Origin: Alcaligenes faecalis
Lineage (GTDB): Bacteria; Pseudomonadota; Gammaproteobacteria; Burkholderiales; Burkholderiaceae_B
DNA length: 64,000 nucleotides
Assembly (NCBI RefSeq): GCF_005311025.1
Contig: NZ_CP031747.1
Location: 806,001-870,000 of the forward strand
Reading direction: 5' to 3'
The translations under genes were made by a program, and so were the position numbers. The notes beneath the pieces are model-generated. The model did no database searches. It saw only the letters and a program-made list of their open reading frames with translations, and had not been told where the DNA came from. This document shows positions 35,325 to 43,996 of the stretch, in pieces; position 1 is the first letter of the stretch, and every line of letters starts with the position of its first letter.

Positions 35325-36919
35325 CGCTTCTCCACATTCCAGAAGACCGGAACCGGCGTTTGCAGAAAGCCATTCAGGTTCTTGCGCACGGCGCTGACCA
35401 TCTTGAACTCACCCAGAGGGACGATCACACCTTCATCCATGATGTGTTTTTGCAAGTCCGTGGCCAAACGCCCCAGCTCGGACTCGCCACTGGCGCGGGC
35501 AAATTCCATGCGTGTCTTTTCAATGGCAGGGACATCCGGCCAGCCAAACCAGGCCTTGTCGCCGTTGGAGGCCACCGCCATGAAGCTCAGCGGATTGCTG
35601 ACATCCACCAGCCCGGAATAGGTGGTGATGATGCTCCAGCCCCCCTCTTGCACGGGACGCTTGGAGGTGCGGCGAGTCTGCACGGTTTGCCAGTCCATGG
35701 CTTCCACATTGACGGTGAACCCGGCATTGCGCAGTTGCTGGGCAATCACAGGCACCACGGGCGAAGTCAGGAAGTCGGTGGGATGCAGCAAGACCACGGG
35801 CTCGCCCTTGTAGCCGGCCTGCTCCAGCAGCTTTTTCGCACCGGCAGCATCCCCCTTGAAGTAGGCTTCAGAACCGGCTTGTGACGGGAAAACGCTGTGG
35901 CATCCAAACACGGCACCACACGTTTCAAAGTATTCCGGGTTGCCCACTTGTGCCTGCATCAAGGGCTTCTGGTTCAGCGCCATCATGGCGGCCTGACGCA
36001 CTTGCTTGTTATTGAATGGCGGCTGCAGGAAGTTAAAGCGCATCTCGGTCTGCGCGCCCCGAGCCGTAGAAGCATTCAGAACAATGTCCGACTCGTTTTG
36101 CAGCAGGGGCAAGAGGTCCAGCTGAACCTGATCGATCACATCAATCTCGCCACTGCGCAGCGCGTTCACCCCGGTCATGGCATCGGGCATGGCGACCCAG
36201 CGCACACGGTCTACCTTGACCTGTTTGCCACCGGCCAAACCGCTGGCAGGCTCATTACGAGGCACGTAGTCCGGGTTTTTCTCGAACACAGCCTGCACAC
36301 CTGGGCGATATTCCTTCTCCACAAATCGGAATGGTCCCGAACCCACCGTAGAAGTAATCGCCTGACTGACCGGCGTGCGTGCCACATCCTTGGGCATGAC
36401 AAACAAGGGCAAGGAACTGGGCTTGCCCATGGCGCGCAGCGCAATATCGGTCGGGAAAGAGAACTGCATCACAAAGGAGCGGTCATCCATGACCTCCATC
36501 TTGGTCAGGAACTCCGTCATGATCTGGCCCATCTTGTCCAGCTGAATCCAGCGCTTGATGGACTCGACTGCATCTTCAGCCGTTACGGGCGAGCCATCAT
36601 GCCAGCGCAGGTTCTCACGCAAGGTCATGGTGTAGGTCTGGCCGTCCTCGGACACTTTCCAGCCTTCCAGCATCTGGGGTTTGACCTGCCCTTGTGCATC
36701 TTCCGCCAGCAAGGTGTCGTACACCATATAGCCGTAGTTGCGCACAATGTAGGAGGTGGTAATGACCGGGTCCAGGGAGCGCAAGGGCGCTTCCATCACG
36801 GCGGTCAGCGTGGTTTGAGCGCTGACAGCCACGGGGGCAATAGCGGTGATGGCAAGGGCAGCCCAGACGGCGGCTAACGATTTGGCAGGACGCAAGCGGT
36901 CCTTAAGCAGGTTGCTCAT
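35321..36919 (-). CDS. ABC transporter substrate-binding protein (peptide/nickel type)
   Basis: The 532-residue periplasmic protein belongs to SBP family 5 (DppA/GsiB type). A signal peptide precedes AQTTLTAVMEAPLRSLDP. The segments GQTYTMTLRENLRWHDGSPVTAEDAVES and RQAAMMALNQKPLM are typical. The ATG at 36919 is used because a start 63 bases upstream would bury the signal peptide. The ligand is probably a peptide-like or carbamoylated amino-acid compound, given the hydrolases in the operon. Confidence 0.9.
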   Translation of the reverse strand: MSNLLKDRLRPAKSLAAVWAALAITAIAPVAVSAQTTLTAVMEAPLRSLDPVITTSYIVRNYGYMVYDTLLAEDAQGQVKPQMLEGWKVSEDGQTYTMTLRENLRWHDGSPVTAEDAVESIKRWIQLDKMGQIMTEFLTKMEVMDDRSFVMQFSFPTDIALRAMGKPSSLPLFVMPKDVARTPVSQAITSTVGSGPFRFVEKEYRPGVQAVFEKNPDYVPRNEPASGLAGGKQVKVDRVRWVAMPDAMTGVNALRSGEIDVIDQVQLDLLPLLQNESDIVLNASTARGAQTEMRFNFLQPPFNNKQVRQAAMMALNQKPLMQAQVGNPEYFETCGAVFGCHSVFPSQAGSEAYFKGDAAGAKKLLEQAGYKGEPVVLLHPTDFLTSPVVPVIAQQLRNAGFTVNVEAMDWQTVQTRRTSKRPVQEGGWSIITTYSGLVDVSNPLSFMAVASNGDKAWFGWPDVPAIEKTRMEFARASGESELGRLATDLQKHIMDEGVIVPLGEFKMVSAVRKNLNGFLQTPVPVFWNVEKR

Positions 36920-36996
36920 GTTTTGTCTCTCCAGGTAGTTAAAAGCGGTCCGCCTTTGCTCTTGTGGCGGCGGTCCCGTCATCAGGGATTTACTGC

Positions 36997-38241
36997 TTAT
37001 TCACGGGCCAGCTCCACCAAGGTCGATAGCAGAATCGAACATCCCGCTATCAGGTCTTTATCGTGGGTAAACTCTGCCGGGTTGTGGCTCAAACCACGTA
37101 CACTCGGTACAAAAATCATGCCTGTGGGGCAGGAGCGAGCCAGCATCTGCGCATCGTGCCCGGCACCGCTGGGCATGCGCTTGACCGAGCAGCCCAGATC
37201 CTTGGCGTGTTGCTCGACCTTGCTGATCAAGCGTTCATCAAACTGCACCGGATCAAAGCGGGCCAAATGGCGATGCTTGATCTGCACACCCTCACGCTCG
37301 GCCGCCTGTCGGGCAAAATCCAGCACTTCCTGCTCAGCCTGATCCAGGCTGGCCTTGTCCACATTGCGCAAATCCACGGTAAACACGGCTTTGCTGGGGA
37401 TCACATTAACCAGATTCGGAAACAGCTCGCAGCGCCCTACCGTGCCCAGTTGCGGCGGGCCGTAGCGTTCAGTCAGCTGGCGCACAAAGCTGCCAATCTG
37501 CTGAGCCACCACACCGGCGTCATGTCGCAAATGCATGGGCGTGGTGCCAGCATGGTTGGAGACACCTTGCACCTCGAACTCCAGCCAGCAAATCCCTTGC
37601 ACGCCAGTCACGGCACCAATATTAATGCTTTCGTGTTCCAGAACCGGACCTTGCTCAATATGCAGTTCCATATAGGCATGCACATCAGGTTGGCCGCAAG
37701 GCATGGAACCGGCGTAGCCAATACGCTCCAGGTTCTCGCGCACGGTCGTGCCATCAATGCCCACGGTGTCCAGTGCCTCTTGCAAGGACAAGCCACCTTG
37801 AAACACCAGACTGCCCATCATGTCCGGAGCAAAGCGCGCGCCCTCTTCATTGGTAAAGGCCACCACTTGCAAGGGACGATCCAGTTGCACATCGGCATCA
37901 TTCAAGCTGGCCACCACTTCCAGTCCAGCCAGCACGCCCAGATTGCCGTCGTAGCGTCCGCCAGTTCGCACGGTATCGATGTGCGAACCCGTCATGACCG
38001 GCGCCACATCCAGACGGCCAGCGCGTGTCCCGATAATGTTGCCGATCTGATCAATCTCCACACTCATGCCCAGATCACGCATCCAGCTGACCACCTGATC
38101 GCGGCCCGCCTTGTCCTCATCCGTCAGGGCCAGGCGGCAGACGCCGCCCCCGTCGATTGCACCAATCTGCGCCAACTGCGCAATACGCTGCAGCAGGCGT
38201 TCGCCATTAATGGCTAAACAAGTGCTGGCTGGGCTGTTCAT
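36997..38241 (-). CDS. N-carbamoyl-L-amino-acid hydrolase/allantoate amidohydrolase family
   Basis: The 414-residue M20 enzyme has His87 in GSHIDTV, Asp98 in GRYDGNLG, Glu132-Glu133 in NEEGARF, the HIEQGP metal motif and GLSHNPAEFT near the C-terminus. This set marks the L-carbamoylase/beta-ureidopropionase/allantoate amidohydrolase group, which removes a carbamoyl group from N. Its start overlaps the ammonia-lyase stop by ATGA. The substrate specificity within the group cannot be set from sequence alone. Confidence 0.87.
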   Translation of the reverse strand: MNSPASTCLAINGERLLQRIAQLAQIGAIDGGGVCRLALTDEDKAGRDQVVSWMRDLGMSVEIDQIGNIIGTRAGRLDVAPVMTGSHIDTVRTGGRYDGNLGVLAGLEVVASLNDADVQLDRPLQVVAFTNEEGARFAPDMMGSLVFQGGLSLQEALDTVGIDGTTVRENLERIGYAGSMPCGQPDVHAYMELHIEQGPVLEHESINIGAVTGVQGICWLEFEVQGVSNHAGTTPMHLRHDAGVVAQQIGSFVRQLTERYGPPQLGTVGRCELFPNLVNVIPSKAVFTVDLRNVDKASLDQAEQEVLDFARQAAEREGVQIKHRHLARFDPVQFDERLISKVEQHAKDLGCSVKRMPSGAGHDAQMLARSCPTGMIFVPSVRGLSHNPAEFTHDKDLIAGCSILLSTLVELARE

Positions 38242-39485
38242 ACCAGCTCCTGAGCCAGCACTTCTTTGGCGCTCATACCGACAATGCGCTGATACAGCTC
38301 TGCATCGGTATCACCTTCACTGGCAAAAAACATAATTTGGCTGTTTTCATCAATACCCAATGCCTGACGCCAGTCCGCTTGCTCGCACGCAGCCATGCAA
38401 GCCGCCACACCGGCCACGGCAGACTCACCCGCCACAATCGGCGCATCACCTTTATCGGCACGGGCCAGACGGCGCATGGTTTGCAAGGCGGCATCGTCTT
38501 CCAGCGTCATATAGGCATAGGTGCCGGGATCCAGAATTTCCCAGGCCAGCAAGGAGATTTCGCCGCAAGCCAGACCGGCCATCACCGTATTCAAATCACC
38601 GGTGACCGTGACGGGCTTACCTTGAACAGCACTTTGGAACAGGCAATCGGCCTTGTTGGGTTCCACCACAATCAAGCGAGGGCGCTGCGCTCCCAGACGC
38701 TCCCACATATGGGCGCATACAGCGGCAGCCAAACCACCCACACCACCCTGAATAAAGACGTGAGTCACCGGCTTGCCCGAAGCAATCTGATCCAGCGCTT
38801 CCTGCACCATCACGGTGTAGCCCTGCATCACATCCTTGGGCACATCCATATAGCCCGGGTAGGACGTATCGGACACCACAAAATAGCCATGCTCTTTGGC
38901 ATCTTCAGCAGCCTGGCGCACCGAATCATCGTAATTGCCGGGCACGCGTACTACCTTTGCCCCGTAAGAGGCAATGGCCTGCTCACGACCAGTACTGACA
39001 TGCTCATGGATATAGATCACGCACTGACAACCGGCATTCTTCGCCCCCCAAGCCACCGAGCGGCCATGATTGCCATCGGTCGCGCAGGTCACGGTCAAAC
39101 CAGCAATAAAGTCCTTGTAGGCAGGACTCTTCAGATCATCCAGCGTCAGGCTGGCATTGCCGGTATGAGCTTGCAACTGACGCAACAGCAGACGATTGAC
39201 GGCATAAGCACCGCCCAAAGCCTTGAAGCTGCCCAAACCAAAACGACCGGCCTCATCCTTGTAATACACCCCGCCCACCTTCATCTGCGCGGCCAGGCCG
39301 GGCAAATGACGCAAAGGAGTAGGCGCGTAACCAGGCCACTGCACGATGCTGGCCTGAGCCTGCTCGAAGGCGGCTACCGACAAAATCGATTGCAAGGAAG
39401 CGTCGTATTCCTGGCTGTCCTGAACGCAACGAGGGTTCAGATACAGTTGCACCGCGCCTTGCTCCCGAACGGCATGTTTGTTCAT
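38238..39485 (-). CDS. dpaL: 2,3-diaminopropionate ammonia-lyase
   Basis: The 415-residue PLP enzyme matches DpaL/YgeX, which converts 2,3-diaminopropionate to pyruvate and two ammonia and accepts both D and L forms. The PLP lysine is Lys88 in FGLGSFKALGGAYA, and the phosphate loop appears as GGVGGLAA. It follows the RpiR regulator by 21 bases and precedes the L-type carbamoylase by overlap. The combination with carbamoylases suggests a carbamoylated diaminopropionate as precursor, which is inference. Confidence 0.9.
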   Translation of the reverse strand: MNKHAVREQGAVQLYLNPRCVQDSQEYDASLQSILSVAAFEQAQASIVQWPGYAPTPLRHLPGLAAQMKVGGVYYKDEAGRFGLGSFKALGGAYAVNRLLLRQLQAHTGNASLTLDDLKSPAYKDFIAGLTVTCATDGNHGRSVAWGAKNAGCQCVIYIHEHVSTGREQAIASYGAKVVRVPGNYDDSVRQAAEDAKEHGYFVVSDTSYPGYMDVPKDVMQGYTVMVQEALDQIASGKPVTHVFIQGGVGGLAAAVCAHMWERLGAQRPRLIVVEPNKADCLFQSAVQGKPVTVTGDLNTVMAGLACGEISLLAWEILDPGTYAYMTLEDDAALQTMRRLARADKGDAPIVAGESAVAGVAACMAACEQADWRQALGIDENSQIMFFASEGDTDAELYQRIVGMSAKEVLAQELV

Positions 39486-39506
39486 GTCTGCTCCACTTTT
39501 ATGGGT

Positions 39507-40352
39507 TTAATTATTGGACTTCAAGTCCTGAAAACTGCGATGGATGGATTCAATCTTCTGCAACTTGCGCGCAACCTGCGTCTCGGCCTGCAGAGCCACC
39601 CGGCTGACCAAGTAATTGATCAGGCTGAGCGTGCCGGTATGCGAGTCAAACAAGTACTCCCCGCGTGTTGCCACCGTGAATGCGATGTCTTGCGAACGCA
39701 GCAAGGAGCTTTCCAGACCGTCCGTCAAAAAAGCCATCTGCACTGACTCGCCCCGCAGATGCTCCACCAAGGAAGGCAGGAGCACCGAGCGACGACGAAA
39801 ATCCATCACCAGGGCCAGATCCCCTGCTTCCACATCGGCCAGTTGCTCGGTCAGATGGGCCACCGTGCCCACCGCCAGATGCACATCCGGGCGCAGCTGC
39901 TGCAACAATGAGTGGGCGTAGCAAGCCAGGATCTGGCCATTGCGGAAACCAAACACCCAGATGCGTCGTGCTTTCAAAGCAGCTTGGGTGAACTTATCCA
40001 GATGCTGTTCAGTGATGTTCTGGAAGGTGGTGGAAATGTTCTGTACGTCCGCATTGATAAACGGCGACATATCGGCCTGAATACCGCTGCTGGACATGGA
40101 GTGCAGACGCTTGAAGGGAGCGCCGTCACCCATTTGCTCGCGGGCCGTGACCCGGAATTCGTTAAAGCCGTTAAAACCCAGACGCCGGAAAAAGCGCACC
40201 GCGGTAGCCGCCGATACACCTGCTTTCTCGGCCAGTTCCTGGGCAGAGTAAGTCGCCAACTGCCCCATATGAGACAGGACCACATCGGCCAACCGCCGCT
40301 CCGCGCTGGGCAGGACATCGAGAATATCCAGGATCGAATCTTTGATGACCAT
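39507..40352 (-). CDS. MurR/RpiR-family transcriptional regulator
   Basis: The 281-residue protein has an N-terminal helix-turn-helix (about residues 1-75, YSAQELAEKAGVSAATAVRFFRRLGF) and a C-terminal SIS-like effector domain (about 120-260). It is the first gene of the long minus-strand operon and probably controls it. Inverted AATTGAAATT repeats overlap the likely promoter just upstream. Confidence 0.88.
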   Translation of the reverse strand: MVIKDSILDILDVLPSAERRLADVVLSHMGQLATYSAQELAEKAGVSAATAVRFFRRLGFNGFNEFRVTAREQMGDGAPFKRLHSMSSSGIQADMSPFINADVQNISTTFQNITEQHLDKFTQAALKARRIWVFGFRNGQILACYAHSLLQQLRPDVHLAVGTVAHLTEQLADVEAGDLALVMDFRRRSVLLPSLVEHLRGESVQMAFLTDGLESSLLRSQDIAFTVATRGEYLFDSHTGTLSLINYLVSRVALQAETQVARKLQKIESIHRSFQDLKSNN

Positions 40353-40364
40353 GACACAACCTAA

Positions 40365-40414
40365 AATTGAAATTTGTTTTTCACATAATACTTAATAAAA
40401 TTTTAATTTCAATT
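40365..40414 (-). promoter_or_regulatory. RpiR-operon promoter and operator half-sites
   Basis: AATTGAAATT (40365-40374) and AATTTCAATT (40405-40414) are perfect inverted copies. On the minus strand a -35 TTGAAA (40407-40412), inside the upstream copy, and a -10 TATTAT (40385-40390) are 16 bases apart, so a bound regulator would cover the promoter. The element is 13 bases upstream of the regulator ATG. Confidence 0.65.
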
Positions 40415-40588
40415 ATGGATGTAATGATTTGGCTCCGTATTTACCCTTGGGAGCAGAAAAAAAGAAAGAAGGTCATGACCTCACGCCCACCAAGAGTGGC
40501 TTCAAACAAGGCCCACAGAGACAAACAGGGGATAAACCCTTATTGGGATAAATTTCTGTTTCCTGGCAATGAAAGCATAAAGCCCATA

Positions 40589-40606
40589 ATGAAATTTAAA
40601 TTTCAT
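40589..40606. promoter_or_regulatory. 18-base palindrome, possible second RpiR site
   Basis: ATGAAATTTAAATTTCAT is a perfect palindrome in an otherwise gene-free 300-base AT-rich stretch (40380-40678) between the regulator and the next cluster. It shares GAAATT with the promoter repeats, as expected for a second binding site of the same dimer. Nothing else is evident in this gap. Confidence 0.5.
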
Positions 40607-40678
40607 CATGAGCTTTAGTAAGACAAATTTCAGAACCAAGGCCGCTTGCAGAAGCCAGAAAAAACCCGTCAAGTGGGC

Positions 40679-40963
40679 CTATTGCGCTGGCAACAAAGAC
40701 AAACAACGCGTAATCAGAATATCGGCCATGGATAGATTCTTGGCCACACTTCGGGACCAGAGCGCATAAATCTGGCAAGCCAGCATGGCATCCTCAACAT
40801 CAAGTGCCAACAGCTCACGTCGATACGCGGATGCCTCTTGCAAGGCCTGTCGCATCACGGCAGGCGATGTTGCTGATGGCCACCCTGCCCCCGCTGACCA
40901 TAAACCAACCCGGCGAGCAGTGGCTGGCTTATCACGCATCGCCCTAATGGCAAAGGCAACCAT
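40679..40963 (-). CDS. Doubtful 94-residue ORF at the end of the Mur-like cluster
   Basis: An open frame begins 3 bases after the stop of the D-Ala-D-Ala ligase homologue and encodes 94 residues with an Ala/Leu-rich helical C-terminus. No Shine-Dalgarno is seen before its ATG. It has no motif I recognise. It may be a real small gene translated by coupling or an open stretch without function. Confidence 0.3.
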   Translation of the reverse strand: MVAFAIRAMRDKPATARRVGLWSAGAGWPSATSPAVMRQALQEASAYRRELLALDVEDAMLACQIYALWSRSVAKNLSMADILITRCLSLLPAQ

Positions 40964-40966
40964 AAA

Positions 40967-41863
40967 CTAACGATTAAGAGAGGCGTCTTGGACAATCCAT
41001 GAAACCAGATCCTGGAAAGAAATACCTTGGTGAGCCGCAATTTCCGGCAACAATGACGTTGGCGTCATGCCTGGCTGGGTATTAATTTCGAGCCAGATAA
41101 GCTCGCCCGTCACAGGATCGTAGCGAAAGTCCGATCGCGTCACGCCGCGACAGCCAATAGCACGATGTGCTGTCTCCGAATAGCGCCGAATCTTTTCTTC
41201 AACGTCCAACGGCAGCACCGCTGGGCATATATGTGTTGAGCCTCCAACCGCGTATTTGGCCGTAAAGTCGTACCAAGCCCCACCCTCCACCACAATCTCT
41301 GTGATGCCAAGCGCCTCGCCGCCCATGACCGCACACGTCAATTCACGACCGGCGACATACCGCTCGACCATCAAAGACGCTGTTTCGCTCTGTAGAACCG
41401 GCGGAGCATCACCTGCGCGAATAATCTGTACACCACAAGACGACCCATCAGAAACAGGCTTCAGAACGTAAGGTGGCTGCATCACATGCGCCGCTGCCGC
41501 CTCTGACGCGGTAACCTCTATTGCGTCCGCGACAGGAATGCCGTGAGCGGCAGCCACATGCTTCGCGTTAACTTTGTGCATTGCCAACGCCGATGCCATT
41601 ACGCCTGAATGCGTATAGGGAATGCCAAGGCTTTCCAGAAGCCCTTGAACAATTCCATCTTCCCCACCGGTTCCATGCAGTGAATTGAACACGACGCTTG
41701 GGCGTACTTGCAGCAGCTTTTCGGCTACGTTGTCATAGACCTCCAACTGTGCCACACGATAACCAGCTGCAGAAAGGCCCTCGGCACATGCCTTACCTGA
41801 TGCGATACTCACTGAACGTTCGGAGGAATTGCCCCCCATCAAGACTGCAACGACGGAATCCAT
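40967..41863 (-). CDS. D-alanine-D-alanine ligase homologue (ATP-grasp)
   Basis: The 298-residue protein has the full Ddl pattern: VAVLMGGNSSERSVSIASG (residues 5-23), LHGTGGEDGIVQGLLESLGI, the ATP-grasp lysine in PYVLKPVSDGSS, and the metal and substrate end RSDFRYDPVTGELIWLEINT followed by QPGMTPTSL. Ddl enzymes join two D-alanines for peptidoglycan. The housekeeping copy is normally in the division/cell-wall cluster; this one sits with two MurF-like genes, so it probably feeds D-Ala-D-Ala or a related dipeptide to them. It follows the MurF-like gene by 4 bases with AGGAAG as ribosome site. Confidence 0.88.
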   Translation of the reverse strand: MDSVVAVLMGGNSSERSVSIASGKACAEGLSAAGYRVAQLEVYDNVAEKLLQVRPSVVFNSLHGTGGEDGIVQGLLESLGIPYTHSGVMASALAMHKVNAKHVAAAHGIPVADAIEVTASEAAAAHVMQPPYVLKPVSDGSSCGVQIIRAGDAPPVLQSETASLMVERYVAGRELTCAVMGGEALGITEIVVEGGAWYDFTAKYAVGGSTHICPAVLPLDVEEKIRRYSETAHRAIGCRGVTRSDFRYDPVTGELIWLEINTQPGMTPTSLLPEIAAHQGISFQDLVSWIVQDASLNR

Positions 41864-41867
41864 TTTT

Positions 41868-43910
41868 TTAACTTCCTAAGTGAATATTGGGCACTGAAAG
41901 ATTGCGGATTTCACGCACAATCGAATGGACTTCCGTTGCATGCGCTCCCTTGACAGTCACCTCGTCTCCCTGGCGTACATACGCAAGCAAATCCGAGAGG
42001 ACTCCATTTGCCTCCTCATGGCAGATGTGAGGCTTTTCCAAGCCTTGTAGCTGAAGTGCTTTTCGGTACTCATCCCCAACAAAATACGCCATATCTATGT
42101 TGGAACGATTCAAAAATGAGAGCACCTCCATATGACAATCGGTGCTGGCATCTCCCAGTTCAAGCATGTCACCGAGCACGACAATCCGTCTGCCTACGGC
42201 TGGGCGCTCATTCAGCGTTTTAAGAACAGCGATGACCGCCCCCGGCGCCGCATTGAAAGACTCATCAATAATGCGAATAGTCCGTTTATCGGACAGAGTG
42301 ATATCGTGCGCCCTGCCTCGGCCATCAAGAAGAGACCAGCCAGCCAGGTCAGAGATTGCTAGCTTCCAGTCACGGTACAGATGGGAAACCGCCGCCATTG
42401 CTCCGACCGCATTGACGGCAATATGCTCTCCAACGGCAGGAAACTTAATGTCAATTTCGGCACCAGCCACAGATATTCTCAGAGCACCATTCTGTGAATC
42501 GTAATGAAGCATGCGCCAGTCACTATCCTGGTGGGTGCCATAGCTGATTATCTTCGAGGTGAATTTTCTAGCCTCGTCATGAAATATTTCATAGCAATCG
42601 CTGTCTCGGCAAATCACTGCAGCACCCCCCGTTTTCAAGCCAGAGAATACGCCAGCCTTCTCCCGCGCAATGTCCTCAAGAGACTTATAGGCCTTCCGGT
42701 GGGCATTTGACACGTTGGTGACCACGGCAACATCGGGTCGGCATATATCGCTGCACTCTTTAACTCGCCCTGCTGCTATTTCTGCAACGATATTCTTCGC
42801 ATCGGCTGGCACGGTCATCATGGTTTCTAATGTCCCCAATAGAAGATTCCCGTTGTTGAATGTCATATGCGTTCTTCCAGCGTCAGGAACACCTTCGAGA
42901 ACCTTTGCAATCAGTGAAGACGTGGTGCTTTTTCCTGCGCTTCCAGTTACACAGAAAACTTTTCCCGAGAACCTATCTCGGGCTACCCGAGCAACACGCC
43001 GCAAAGTCTGCGTGACATTTTTCACCTGCAAATGAGGAATTGCAGGCGATACAGGGTCGCTTCCGATCCCAATGGTAAGGCTGGCCGATCTTTGAAATTC
43101 CAATCTCTGGGAACGATCAAGGCCATAGCCAACACCTTCGGCTATGACAGCAACCGAGTTCCTGCGCAAACGGTCGGGGTGGTACGTCACGCCCCCAAAA
43201 TCGCTGCCAGTGGCAAAACCAATCAAATTGCCGCCACTGGTGGAGATAAACCCTTGCATATCAAGAAGGTTGACATCAACCAGGCCACTGGTTTGCCCAG
43301 ATCGAACACGGGCAAACACCTCCTTGTGCTTCTCTTTTTCGAAGCCATAATGAGCCACTAGTGATTCGTGCCGCCCTTGACCTTTCAAAGCCAGCCAAAC
43401 TCGGTGAGATCCTCCGAGATTGAGGTCTTCGCATAGCATGGATCGGACATAGTCTTGTGTCTCCTGAGACCCATTTTTCAGCTGAAACGAAAAATATTGC
43501 ACAATGTCGCGCAGGCAGGTGAACTGATCAATATCGTCCAACCCTCGCACATTGCGCAGATTGGTATTACCCAGCCCCATTTTCACAAGAGACGCATTGA
43601 TATGCTTGACAGCATGCGAGCTACCGCCATGCAAGATACTTGCAAGAACCACAGCTGCACTTCTGCGGCTACCTCCCGGAATCTGTTCACTGATCATTGA
43701 CACCGTCTGGCTGCCATCATAAGGAATATCCGATAGGTTCAGCCGGTTCAAGCGACCGCTATCACGATAAACCTCCTGGCCACGACCGGACATCGTGGCT
43801 TCCAGTTTCAGAATGAATTGAACAAACGCCCCTGGCTGGATGCGGTATAGATCATTCTTAGAGCGCCGCGCCTCCCCATCCCACACGCGCTCAATATAAT
43901 ATCCCGGCAT
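41868..43910 (-). CDS. MurF-like Mur ligase with long unusual N-terminal region
   Basis: The 680-residue protein ends in a MurF-like ligase. Before the P-loop GSAGKST (about 323-329) is a degenerate MurF-type N-domain (about 205-300), after it ATP-domain features (VVTNVSNAHRKAY) and the C-domain pair IDESFNAAPGAV and VLGDMLELGDAS. The first 200 residues match nothing I know; they include a Gly/Ser-rich stretch and helical segments. MurF adds D-Ala-D-Ala to UDP-MurNAc-tripeptide; here the acceptor is unknown. It follows the CapA-MurF fusion gene by 86 bases with AAGGAT before ATG. Base composition appears lower in G+C than in the next gene. Confidence 0.75.
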   Translation of the reverse strand: MPGYYIERVWDGEARRSKNDLYRIQPGAFVQFILKLEATMSGRGQEVYRDSGRLNRLNLSDIPYDGSQTVSMISEQIPGGSRRSAAVVLASILHGGSSHAVKHINASLVKMGLGNTNLRNVRGLDDIDQFTCLRDIVQYFSFQLKNGSQETQDYVRSMLCEDLNLGGSHRVWLALKGQGRHESLVAHYGFEKEKHKEVFARVRSGQTSGLVDVNLLDMQGFISTSGGNLIGFATGSDFGGVTYHPDRLRRNSVAVIAEGVGYGLDRSQRLEFQRSASLTIGIGSDPVSPAIPHLQVKNVTQTLRRVARVARDRFSGKVFCVTGSAGKSTTSSLIAKVLEGVPDAGRTHMTFNNGNLLLGTLETMMTVPADAKNIVAEIAAGRVKECSDICRPDVAVVTNVSNAHRKAYKSLEDIAREKAGVFSGLKTGGAAVICRDSDCYEIFHDEARKFTSKIISYGTHQDSDWRMLHYDSQNGALRISVAGAEIDIKFPAVGEHIAVNAVGAMAAVSHLYRDWKLAISDLAGWSLLDGRGRAHDITLSDKRTIRIIDESFNAAPGAVIAVLKTLNERPAVGRRIVVLGDMLELGDASTDCHMEVLSFLNRSNIDMAYFVGDEYRKALQLQGLEKPHICHEEANGVLSDLLAYVRQGDEVTVKGAHATEVHSIVREIRNLSVPNIHLGS

Positions 43911-43996
43911 TTTTAAAATCCTTAATCTCTGCAGGCTCTTTGCGGTTAATGCAATCTCCCGTCCTATGACGGGCCAAAAGAGTGGCTAAACGCCCA

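Noticed and set aside
37063-39746. Two long plus-strand frames opposite the carbamoylase and ammonia-lyase genes
   Set aside because: Both overlie well-conserved minus-strand enzymes and have shadow-type His/Gln/Arg-rich composition.
40367-40618. 83-residue plus-strand frame upstream of the RpiR gene
   Set aside because: It overlaps the promoter repeats, has no ribosome site and has AT-driven composition; it is more likely regulatory DNA.
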